Source: CAZTAO01 sp964611645 (GTDB taxonomy: Bacteria; Armatimonadota; UBA5829). From it: a DNA stretch of 7,662 nt. The translations under genes and the position numbers were made by a program. Shown piece after piece: positions 1 through 6,104 of this stretch. The stretch lies in contig CAZTAO010000117.1 in assembly GCA_964611645.1 (NCBI GenBank), positions 1 to 7,662 of the forward strand. The letters are read 5' to 3'. The notes under the pieces were generated by a model. That model saw nothing but the letters and a program-made list of their open reading frames with translations. It had not been told where the DNA came from and made no database searches. Position 1 is the stretch's first letter, and each line of letters begins with the position of its first letter.

Positions 1-56
1 GAGGCCATCTCACTGGCAGCGTATCCCATCCCTCACGTCGTTGGGAGGAAGAAGCA

Positions 57-689
57 ATGCCGCTGACACTCGTTCTGGAAACAGAGGGCGGCATTTCCGA
101 ATTCGCCCTGCACCCTGTTGATCGAAAGAGCCGTCAGCGCATCACGAAGAAACTGGCGGTAGATTCCCAGGGCCGGGAATGCAGCCGGGCGCTGCTGACA
201 TACGACGGACTGGTTCTTCATTCAGGCGCTGTTGCGCAACTGTATGAGGACTTGGACGGCAACAGCGTCGAGCACGGCGATGTCCTGCAGACTGACGAAA
301 AGGGCGCGACCTTGCGTAACCTCGCGGCAACGGTCGGTAGACCACAGCGACCAGTCGGGCCGGTGCTGGCGGACGAACTGTTGGAGCATACAGTTCTGAA
401 AGCATATGCTCTTCTGCCAATAGCAATGGCTCGGGACTTGAGAGACTCCCTTGCTGACGGCGACATCTACCGCGTCGCATTCAGGCCACGCGCATCGGTC
501 GCGGACAACCCCGCTTTCCTGTTCTCCAATCACAATGGTATATTCCTTCTGCAGTGCAGGCCCTGCCTCGTTGAGTTCGTAAGCCTCGACCAGCCCATTG
601 TTCTGGAGGATGAGATGGACGAAGAAGAAGACCAGTGGGACGATTGGCAGATGAACGCCGGCGTTGATGCCATCGGAGGTGACTCGTGA
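57..689 (+). CDS. Putative Ku-like DNA-end-binding protein (first subunit), divergent
   Basis: 210 residues, no confident family match by eye. Proposed role: DNA-end binding as one half of a Ku-like pair (inference). The pattern G39-R40, G51-x-V53, V59-A60, Y63-E64, D67-G68, V71 matches, without gaps, the spacing I recall for the Mycobacterium Ku core. F16-x-L-x-P20-V21 and K115-A-Y-A-L-L120 resemble the Ku segments FxLxxxPV and KxYxLL. It shares C-x-R-x5-D-G-x-V-L-H (residues 42-55) and V-L-[KR]-x-Y-A-L (113-119) with the next gene, so the two are probably paralogues. The last 27 residues are strongly acidic (184-198), unlike the lysine-rich tail common in bacterial Ku. At 210 residues it is shorter than typical bacterial Ku (about 250-300). 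Start ATG at 57 is chosen because GGAGG (44-48) lies 8 nt upstream, although the frame is open to the window edge. Its stop overlaps the next start by 4 nt. Coding status is firm; Ku identity is tentative. Confidence 0.85.
   Translation: MPLTLVLETEGGISEFALHPVDRKSRQRITKKLAVDSQGRECSRALLTYDGLVLHSGAVAQLYEDLDGNSVEHGDVLQTDEKGATLRNLAATVGRPQRPVGPVLADELLEHTVLKAYALLPIAMARDLRDSLADGDIYRVAFRPRASVADNPAFLFSNHNGIFLLQCRPCLVEFVSLDQPIVLEDEMDEEEDQWDDWQMNAGVDAIGGDS
675..688 (+). promoter_or_regulatory. Ribosome binding site fixing a GTG start
   Basis: GGAGG at 675-679 lies 6 nt before GTG at 686-688. The GTG overlaps the preceding TGA stop (687-689). This placement supports the GTG start over later ATGs and indicates translational coupling of the two Ku-like candidates. 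Confidence 0.7.
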
Positions 690-1396
690 TAAGGCTTCGT
701 AGAATCCGGCTGGCCGACCACGGGGGCCGTGACGCAACCGTGCTGTTAGTTCCAGTCGGTGAGACTACCAAACATCGGCATCAGGACCTGGAGGGCAAGC
801 CTGTGACGAATACGCGCAGGATTCGAGCGACACAGACGAGCAGTGCGGAAGGGTTGATTGCCCGGTACCCTGATCCTGACGAACTGGCCCGCGCGCTTGT
901 TGCCGAGGATCCTGAGACTGACGTTGAGGTGACGGGTCGGGCCACAGGACAATGCGACCGCATTCACATCGACGGCGACGGGCAGGTGTTGCACGCGCCG
1001 TCTATCCTGGAAGTACAACATGGCTCTGACGGCATCGAGCAGCAAAGGCGGCCGCTGACTGTTCGCCCGTCGAATCTGCTTGCGCCCCCAGCCTGGTCCG
1101 GCATGCTGTTGCCACGCTCCGATGTCTTGCGAACCTACGCGCTGACTCGTGCATATCAGGTGATGCACTCCAACGCCCTGGAATTCGACTTCCTGTATGC
1201 GATGGCAGCCTACCTTGATGAACGAAAGGCTATGGCTCGGGTCGGCTCTGGCAGGCGCGGTAACGGCCCACTGATTCCAGAGCGCAACGGCTCCAAGTAT
1301 CGCGGGTTCCTAGACGGCAGAGTGCAGGATGATGCAATGCGGCTGGTGCTGTACCTTGCAGCGTTCGACCTCGCGATGCCGGAGGAGCGGTCATGA
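686..1396 (+). CDS. Putative Ku-like paralogue (second subunit), divergent
   Basis: 236 residues, not recognised outright. Residues 90-103 (C90-x-R92, D98-G99-x-V101-L-H103), D115-G116 and V147-L-R-T-Y-A-L153 reproduce the spacing found in the preceding protein: from the first DG to the second DG is 17 residues in both, ungapped. This makes the two likely diverged paralogues. Residues 169-186 (F-L-Y-A-M, then L-x-x-x-K-A-M-A-x-V) and 219-223 (RLVLYL area) also recall the later Ku core, where a YALL helix precedes a KxAxA strand. V22-P-V could correspond to the Ku N-terminal VPV strand. The inferred role is partner in a heterodimeric DNA-end binder; this is weaker than for the first gene. The N-terminus is arginine-rich (RLRRIR). 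Translation probably starts at GTG 686, inside a GTGA overlap with the upstream stop, served by GGAGG at 675-679. It overlaps the ligase gene by ATGA at 1393-1396, implying translational coupling. Confidence 0.82.
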   Translation: MIRLRRIRLADHGGRDATVLLVPVGETTKHRHQDLEGKPVTNTRRIRATQTSSAEGLIARYPDPDELARALVAEDPETDVEVTGRATGQCDRIHIDGDGQVLHAPSILEVQHGSDGIEQQRRPLTVRPSNLLAPPAWSGMLLPRSDVLRTYALTRAYQVMHSNALEFDFLYAMAAYLDERKAMARVGSGRRGNGPLIPERNGSKYRGFLDGRVQDDAMRLVLYLAAFDLAMPEERS

Positions 1397-4300
1397 GCAT
1401 GGTGATCGCCGGTAGAGGCAGGCCCCTCGGTTCTGGTATGATGTATCCAGCAGGGTCGCTGCGGGATGCCGAATTCGCTTCGCTACTTGCCTCCTACAAG
1501 CAAAACATTGCAGGGGCATATACAAGCGTAGCTCCGGACGCCATCGCCGCGACCATCCCCGCCGGACTCCACACTGTCTCCACGAAGATAGATGGCGAGC
1601 AATGGTTCCTGTGTAAGAACGCCGATGGCACCTTACTCATCTCTCCCAACGGCAAGGTCATAACTGGCGTTCCGGTCACCGAAGAAGCGAACAGCGCTTT
1701 GGCGGGTTGGACCGGAGTCCTTGCTGGTGAGCTATATGCAACAGTGGATTCTGGCCGCCCGCGCGTGTTCGACCTACACTCAGCGATGGGTGGCGGGGCA
1801 AGTGCGCAGGTAGACCGGCTGCGTTTTGCAGCGTTCGATATTCTGAGGGATGATAACCGGGACTGCCGGGAGGTTCCATTCCCGGACCGAGCCAAGCGGA
1901 TTGCTGAGTTGTTGGGTTCGGGCAGGACGGTTCATCCTGCAGATTTCACCGAAGTGGACGGAGTTGCTGGGCTGGCCGCATTCTTCGACAGCAAAACCCA
2001 GGCTGGCGAGGAGGGCATTGTTGTCCGCTGCTACGACGGGAGGGTGTTCAAGATCAAGCCCAGAGTGACTATTGATGCAGCCGTTGTGGCGTATACGGAA
2101 TCGGCGTCAGGAATCGGCGAGGCACTGCTGGCACTCATGTCCAACGACCGAGCAGACGGTCAACAGGCGATGCAACTCATAGGCCGCGTGGACACCGGCT
2201 TCAGCCGGGACGAGAGGTCTGAACTTGCCCAGCGCCTCGCGCCGATGCGATGCGAATGTGCTCTCAGTCTATCCAGCAGAAGTGGTCTGCCATATCACTG
2301 GGTTCGGCCCGAGATGGTCGTTGAGGTCGCATGCCACGAACTGCTCACCGCCAACAGCGACGGGGAACCTATCCGCAGATGGCGTGTAATCCACAATGAG
2401 TCTGGTTGGCAGCCGATAGGTAAAGCTCCGAGCATCAGCATGCGCGACGCGGTATTTGTGCAGGTGCGCGAGGACAAGACTGCAGCCCTGCCAGACGTGC
2501 GCTGGTCGCAGGTGACAGACCTCGTTGCGTTGCCCGCTACGACTGTAGATGTTGCCGATCTGCCCAAGTCGGAGGTAATCCGTCGGGACGTCTACACCAA
2601 ACGGGTTCGGGATTGTGGGGTCGCAGTTCGCAAGCTTATGGCATGGAAAACAAACAAGGAAGATATCGACCCGCGCTACTCGGCATACGCCGTTATGTTC
2701 ACTGACTACTCGCCGGCTCGTCAGGATCCCATGCGAACTGAGCTTCGTGTCGCCTCCAGTGTTGAACGAATAACAGCCATCGCTGAAAACTGGCTCGCGG
2801 AAAACGTCAGACGGGGATGGAACTGCGCTGCCAAGATGGGCGATGTGGCCACATGTCCAGAACAAGCGACCAGTCCACTCCACGGTACAGGCGATTCGCA
2901 CAGCATGACCATCTCATTCGCCCGAAGTACCTCGCCCACATTCCCCATTGTTCGCAAGAGACTGAATGCTCTGGCTGAACTCGGCACCTTGAACGTCACA
3001 ACCGACGATGCACCAAAGGAAGTCTGGTTCGAACTGCACATTGCTGGTGGGCTGGTGGAGAGCTATCGGCGGATTACCAATCTGCTTTCATTGGTGCGCC
3101 GATGGAAGACCACTGAGATATCCCTTGATGGCGAGACCCTCGACAAGTACGCTGTCGACAATGTCTTGAATCGAATCGAGGAAATCCGTCAGTGTTGGAG
3201 CAGACGAAAGGCCAGCGGTCCTGCGGGGTGCCGGCGCGACTGTTCTCTCGGTTGCCGGGCTTTGTGCATCACGCCATCGCAGCGGTTCTTGGAGGGTGCA
3301 TTTATCACGGAGCCACAGTGGTATGCAGTCGGCACGTTCGACGCCGGGCGTGTGACAGTGGACAAAGCCGGGCTAATTGCGCAGATCGACCGGCGCAGGA
3401 ACCGACTTCTGGACTGCTGCCCGTGCTTCGACAAGAATGCCATTCTCACTGAGATACAGGGTCTGCCGGATGTCTTGTCACCCGATGAACCCGGTCACCA
3501 ACTCGTCTACAAACGGGACGATGGACTGGCCGCTTGGGTCTGGCCGGAACATGCACCGTTGCCCTCGAGACTGGGGGTACGTGGCGCGCAACCCCGCAAT
3601 GCACAGGCGGGCAGCGACGGTATGGGGCTAACAGTATCGGCTTCATCCGCCCGGCCAACGCGACCTCACCACATTCCACCCGCAACGTTCAGCGATGTGT
3701 GCGGCCAGGAGGCGGCTGTAGAGGCGGTGCGAGACCTGATTGAACTGCCGATGAAACACGGCCGGCTGTTTGAAGCAGTGGGTGTAACAGCGAAACCCAG
3801 CGGCGTGATTCTCGCGGGCCCGCCCGGAACAGGAAAGACCCTGCTGGCACGCGCGGTTGCCGGCGAATGCGGTGCACATCTGGAAATCGTGTCAGGGCCT
3901 GAACTGCTCAGCCCTTACGTCGGCGCAACCGAACAGGCGTTGCGTGAAGTCTTCGAACGTGCCGGGCGGAACACGCCATCGCTCATCCTCTTCGATGAGT
4001 TGGATGCCATTGCGCCATCGCGGGCTACAGCCGACGCCCACCACCAGCAGTCTATGGTCGCGCAGTTGCTGGCCTTGCTGGATGGACTTGAGTCACGCGC
4101 AGGGGTGTTCGTTCTGGCTACTACCAACCGACCCAAGTCCATTGATTCGGCGCTGCGAAGGCCGGGGAGGTTCGACCGGGTGGTCTGGATGAAGCTGCCA
4201 GATGAGCAGGGAAGGGCAGCTATACTGAGATACTACCTGAAACCGCTGAAGCTGGATTCGAGCATTGATCCTCTTGCTCTGGCTGCCGACCTAGCCACGG

Positions 4301-4509
4301 CGGCCGATGGCGCGTCCGGTGCGGACCTGGAATACCTGTGCCAGACGGCGGCGAGGGTTTGCGTGAAAGAAGGAATGAGTCAATGCACGGTGCCGGAAGA
4401 ACTTACCATAGGCCGAATGCATTTCGAGACGGCGCTACTATCTCTGGACCATCTCTCCATCCATGACATCAGTCCGGTCGTTCCAGTCGCCGCAGGTCAG
4501 TCCGGATAG
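1393..4509 (+). CDS. ATP-dependent DNA ligase fused to a Cdc48-type AAA+ ATPase
   Basis: 1038 residues in three parts. (1) Ligase core, about 20-380: motif I K65-I-D-G68 (K65 is the predicted adenylated lysine); motif III G112-E-L; motif IIIa F148-D149; motif IV E206-E-G-I-V-V-R212; motif V K220-I-K222. An OB-fold-like part follows with GxVxTGF (264-270), W303-V-R-P-x-x-V-V-E-V, and motif VI R359-E-D-K362. The set is that of a nick-sealing enzyme acting through ligase-AMP and DNA-adenylate intermediates. Oddity: the usual arginine of KxDGxR is Q70. (2) Middle, about 385-760: no family recognised; C601, C613, C617, C621, C625 and C675, C676, C678 suggest metal binding. (3) AAA+ module, about 764-990: Walker A GPPGTGKT (809-816), pore loop Y842-V-G, Walker B D868-E869, sensor 1 N912, arginine fingers R923 and R926, sensor 2 region G973-A-S-G. 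GGAGGAG at 1381-1387 precedes the ATG, which overlaps the upstream stop. No primase or phosphoesterase domain of the LigD type is seen. The fusion is uninterrupted. Confidence 0.93.
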   Translation: MSMVIAGRGRPLGSGMMYPAGSLRDAEFASLLASYKQNIAGAYTSVAPDAIAATIPAGLHTVSTKIDGEQWFLCKNADGTLLISPNGKVITGVPVTEEANSALAGWTGVLAGELYATVDSGRPRVFDLHSAMGGGASAQVDRLRFAAFDILRDDNRDCREVPFPDRAKRIAELLGSGRTVHPADFTEVDGVAGLAAFFDSKTQAGEEGIVVRCYDGRVFKIKPRVTIDAAVVAYTESASGIGEALLALMSNDRADGQQAMQLIGRVDTGFSRDERSELAQRLAPMRCECALSLSSRSGLPYHWVRPEMVVEVACHELLTANSDGEPIRRWRVIHNESGWQPIGKAPSISMRDAVFVQVREDKTAALPDVRWSQVTDLVALPATTVDVADLPKSEVIRRDVYTKRVRDCGVAVRKLMAWKTNKEDIDPRYSAYAVMFTDYSPARQDPMRTELRVASSVERITAIAENWLAENVRRGWNCAAKMGDVATCPEQATSPLHGTGDSHSMTISFARSTSPTFPIVRKRLNALAELGTLNVTTDDAPKEVWFELHIAGGLVESYRRITNLLSLVRRWKTTEISLDGETLDKYAVDNVLNRIEEIRQCWSRRKASGPAGCRRDCSLGCRALCITPSQRFLEGAFITEPQWYAVGTFDAGRVTVDKAGLIAQIDRRRNRLLDCCPCFDKNAILTEIQGLPDVLSPDEPGHQLVYKRDDGLAAWVWPEHAPLPSRLGVRGAQPRNAQAGSDGMGLTVSASSARPTRPHHIPPATFSDVCGQEAAVEAVRDLIELPMKHGRLFEAVGVTAKPSGVILAGPPGTGKTLLARAVAGECGAHLEIVSGPELLSPYVGATEQALREVFERAGRNTPSLILFDELDAIAPSRATADAHHQQSMVAQLLALLDGLESRAGVFVLATTNRPKSIDSALRRPGRFDRVVWMKLPDEQGRAAILRYYLKPLKLDSSIDPLALAADLATAADGASGADLEYLCQTAARVCVKEGMSQCTVPEELTIGRMHFETALLSLDHLSIHDISPVVPVAAGQSG

Positions 4510-4612
4510 ATCAGTCCGGTGTCCCTCTAAAGAGGGACACACCGGACGGACTGATCTCTAACCGGTATGACCCAGGCGGAATGACACCGGACTGATACCG
4601 GACCGGACTGAA
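4468..4612. repeat. Cluster of direct and inverted TCAGTCCGG repeats
   Basis: The 11-mer ATCAGTCCGGT occurs at 4468-4478 and 4510-4520, with a variant GTCAGTCCGGAT at 4496-4507. Opposite-strand copies lie at 4586-4596 (perfect), 4602-4611 (ACCGGACTGA) and 4547-4555 (CGGACTGAT). Forward copies are all to the left and reverse copies all to the right, giving a roughly symmetric array that begins inside the last codons of the ligase-AAA+ gene. It could be a repetitive extragenic palindrome, a protein-binding array or an element boundary; the sequence alone does not decide. Confidence 0.75.
4509..4556 (+). terminator. Strong hairpin at the operon end, possible terminator
   Basis: GATCAGTCCG (4509-4518) pairs with CGGACTGATC (4547-4556), and GTGTCCCTCT (4519-4528) pairs with AGAGGGACAC (4531-4540). 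The stem is about 20 bp with a 6-nt bulge (4541-4546) and a very small apical loop. It begins at the last base of the stop codon, where a terminator is expected. There is no T-run on either side, so it is not a canonical intrinsic terminator; it may stabilise the 3' end or be part of the repeat array. Confidence 0.45.
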
Positions 4613-4667
4613 CGAAAACACAACCACAATCTCCTACAATGCCGCATTCTCCCTTGCAGCCATCGCC

Positions 4668-4697
4668 TTGTCAGTCTATGCCTTGGTGAGGTACACT
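4668..4697 (+). promoter_or_regulatory. Candidate promoter for the RhuM-Fic gene
   Basis: TTGTCA (4668-4673) matches the -35 consensus at five of six positions. TACACT (4692-4697) matches the -10 consensus at four of six, after an 18-nt spacer. It lies about 70 nt upstream of the ATG at 4768. This is a consensus match only, and other -10-like hexamers exist nearby. Confidence 0.3.
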
Positions 4698-4767
4698 ATG
4701 TCTGCGAAGAGATGGCGCTGTCGGCAGGGCTATGCTGTTGTCTCGTGCGACTTGAGAGGAAATATCA

Positions 4768-5772
4768 ATGGACGAACCTAGAGGTGAGATAGTCATATAC
4801 GAGTCGGCGGAAGTCGGTGCCCGTGTAGAGGTTCGGCTGGAAAAGGAGAGCGTTTGGCTTGATGCCCACCAGATGGGGGATCTGTTTCAACGCGATCGCT
4901 CTGTCATCCTGAAGCACATACGTAATATTTATACCACAGGCGAACTCAGCCAGGAATCAACCTGTGCAAAATTTGCACAGGTTGCCCAGGACGGCAAAAC
5001 GCGTCTGATGGACCTATACAATCTCGATGTTATCATTGGTGTTGGTTACCGCGTGAACTCACGCCGTGGCACCGAGTTTCGAATCTGGGCTAGCAGCATT
5101 CTTCGCGACCACATCATCAAAGGCTATACTATCAACCAGCGCAGACTCGCTGAACAAGCCGAGCATTACCAGGAGCTTCAAGAAGCCGTTCGTCTCATCG
5201 GAGAGGTCCTCACTCAGCAGGCTTTGAACGCCCCGCAGGCCGAAGGACTCCTTCACGTTATTACCGACTACGCCTACGCGCTTTCAGTACTTGATGACTA
5301 CGATCACCAGCAGCTTACGATAAGGAACATCACTAGCAGAAAGCCATTCGAGATAACTTACGAAGCCGCGCGGAGTGCCATTGATGCGATGGCTCAACGA
5401 ATGAAACAGGATGGTAAGCAACCCGGTCTGTTCGGCAGAGAGAAGGACGATTCATTCAGAGGTTCGCTTGCAGCGATATACCAGACGTTCGGCGGAGAGG
5501 ATTTGTACCCGAGTATCGAGGAGAAGGCCGCGCACTTGCTCTACTTCGTGACAAAGAACCATTCATTCACAGATGGGAACAAACGGATCGCGGCCGCAAT
5601 CTTCCTGTGGTTCCTCAATGCAAACGGACTGCTGTATACCGAAGACGGACGGAAGAGATTAGGTGATAACACCCTGGTGGCTCTCACTCTGATGATAGCT
5701 GAGAGCAGGCCGCAGCACAAAGACGTCATAGTCAGGGTGATAGTCAACCTCATCAACAAGGACAACCCGTAG
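4768..5772 (+). CDS. RhuM-family protein with C-terminal Fic/Doc domain
   Basis: 334 residues. The N-terminal part, about 5-120, is RhuM-like: V29-W-L-D-A-H with an HTH-like stretch to about residue 60 (DRSVILKHI, then GEL), then Y84-N-L-D-V-I-I-G-V-G-Y-R-V-N-S and G101-T-E-F-R-I-W. A charged linker of about 121-155 may be a coiled coil. The C-terminal Fic/Doc domain, about 160-330, carries H265-S-F-T-D-G-N-K-R273, which fits the Fic/Doc signature HxFx[DN][AG]NKR with the catalytic histidine present. Fic enzymes transfer AMP or other nucleotide-derived groups to proteins, and Doc phosphorylates EF-Tu; the target here is unknown. RhuM proteins were first noted in Salmonella pathogenicity island 3 and have no settled biochemical role. 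No signal peptide or membrane segment is visible, so it is probably cytosolic. The start is supported by GAGAGGA (4754-4760) 7 nt upstream. No Phd-like antitoxin gene or obvious [ST]xxxE[GN] inhibitory motif is visible. Confidence 0.92.
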   Translation: MDEPRGEIVIYESAEVGARVEVRLEKESVWLDAHQMGDLFQRDRSVILKHIRNIYTTGELSQESTCAKFAQVAQDGKTRLMDLYNLDVIIGVGYRVNSRRGTEFRIWASSILRDHIIKGYTINQRRLAEQAEHYQELQEAVRLIGEVLTQQALNAPQAEGLLHVITDYAYALSVLDDYDHQQLTIRNITSRKPFEITYEAARSAIDAMAQRMKQDGKQPGLFGREKDDSFRGSLAAIYQTFGGEDLYPSIEEKAAHLLYFVTKNHSFTDGNKRIAAAIFLWFLNANGLLYTEDGRKRLGDNTLVALTLMIAESRPQHKDVIVRVIVNLINKDNP

Positions 5773-6104
5773 AGTACGCGGGGCATTATCTCTTGGATAG
5801 TTTCAGCAAGTGGTCACGGCCAAACCCATCCAGGAACTAACTCACCAAACTCACACGCCATACATTCGGGACCCAGCTCCTCGAAGCCATCTCCGGGTGA
5901 GTATGGTGAGTTTGGTGAGTTTCATGTCCAGTCTCCTCAGAAGAGTGCATGTGCGCGTGCTCATGCGCCCGCACGTGGAAACGAAGTGACAGATGACGGG
6001 GACAAACTCGTCAAACTCACCAAACTCACCACGGCCCGATATCTAAGAAGGTAGTAGAGGACCTGGCCACGTGGATTGGCGCACAGTGAGAGGAGCTTGC
6101 TAAG
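5773..6104. other. Gene-free intergenic region, 332 nt, rich in short repeats
   Basis: No credible coding region is seen. It holds three clusters of a 9-bp unit (entered separately) and a GC-rich near-palindrome, GCGCGTG (5953-5959) and CATGCGC (5962-5968), whose 2-nt loop makes a simple hairpin unlikely. The downstream gene's ribosome site, GAGAGGAG (6088-6095), lies at its right end. No clear -35/-10 pair was found. Confidence 0.6.
5837..6029. repeat. Three clusters of a 9-bp tandem unit, CAAACTCAC type
   Basis: Cluster A, 5837-5854: CTAACTCAC, CAAACTCAC. Cluster B, 5897-5923, opposite orientation: GTGAGTATG, GTGAGTTTG, GTGAGTTTC. Cluster C, 6003-6029: CAAACTCGT, CAAACTCAC, CAAACTCAC. AACTCACCAAACTCAC at 5839-5854 is repeated exactly at 6014-6029 and is a perfect 16-bp inverted repeat of 5906-5921. 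A and B could fold into a stem with a 51-nt loop. The units are too short for CRISPR. They could be binding sites for a regulator or genome-wide dispersed repeats. Confidence 0.8.

Noticed and set aside
3..56. In-frame upstream extension of the first gene to the window edge
   Set aside because: No stop is seen, but a good GGAGG with correct spacing before ATG 57 makes that start more likely.
1..66. Possible 3' end of an upstream gene in frame 1, ending at TGA 64-66 and overlapping the first gene by 10 nt
   Set aside because: Only 21 codons are visible and other forward frames are also open here. An upstream gene is plausible but cannot be supported from this window.
142..737. Antisense open frames across the first two genes
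   Set aside because: They are shadows of the coupled forward genes, lack ribosome sites and show no recognisable motifs.
2269..2901. Long minus-strand open frame inside the ligase-AAA+ gene
   Set aside because: It lies opposite a continuous forward gene with motifs on both sides, and its translation shows no family features.
4640..4690. 16-codon ORF starting ATGCCGCATTC in the intergenic region
   Set aside because: Too short, no ribosome site and no motif.
5839..5921. Inverted repeat as a terminator of the RhuM-Fic gene
   Set aside because: The arms pair perfectly for 16 bp, but the loop is 51 nt and no T-run follows, so it was listed as a repeat only.
5837..6029. CRISPR array
   Set aside because: Units are 9 bp in direct tandem without unique 30-40 bp spacers, occur in both orientations, and no cas gene is near.
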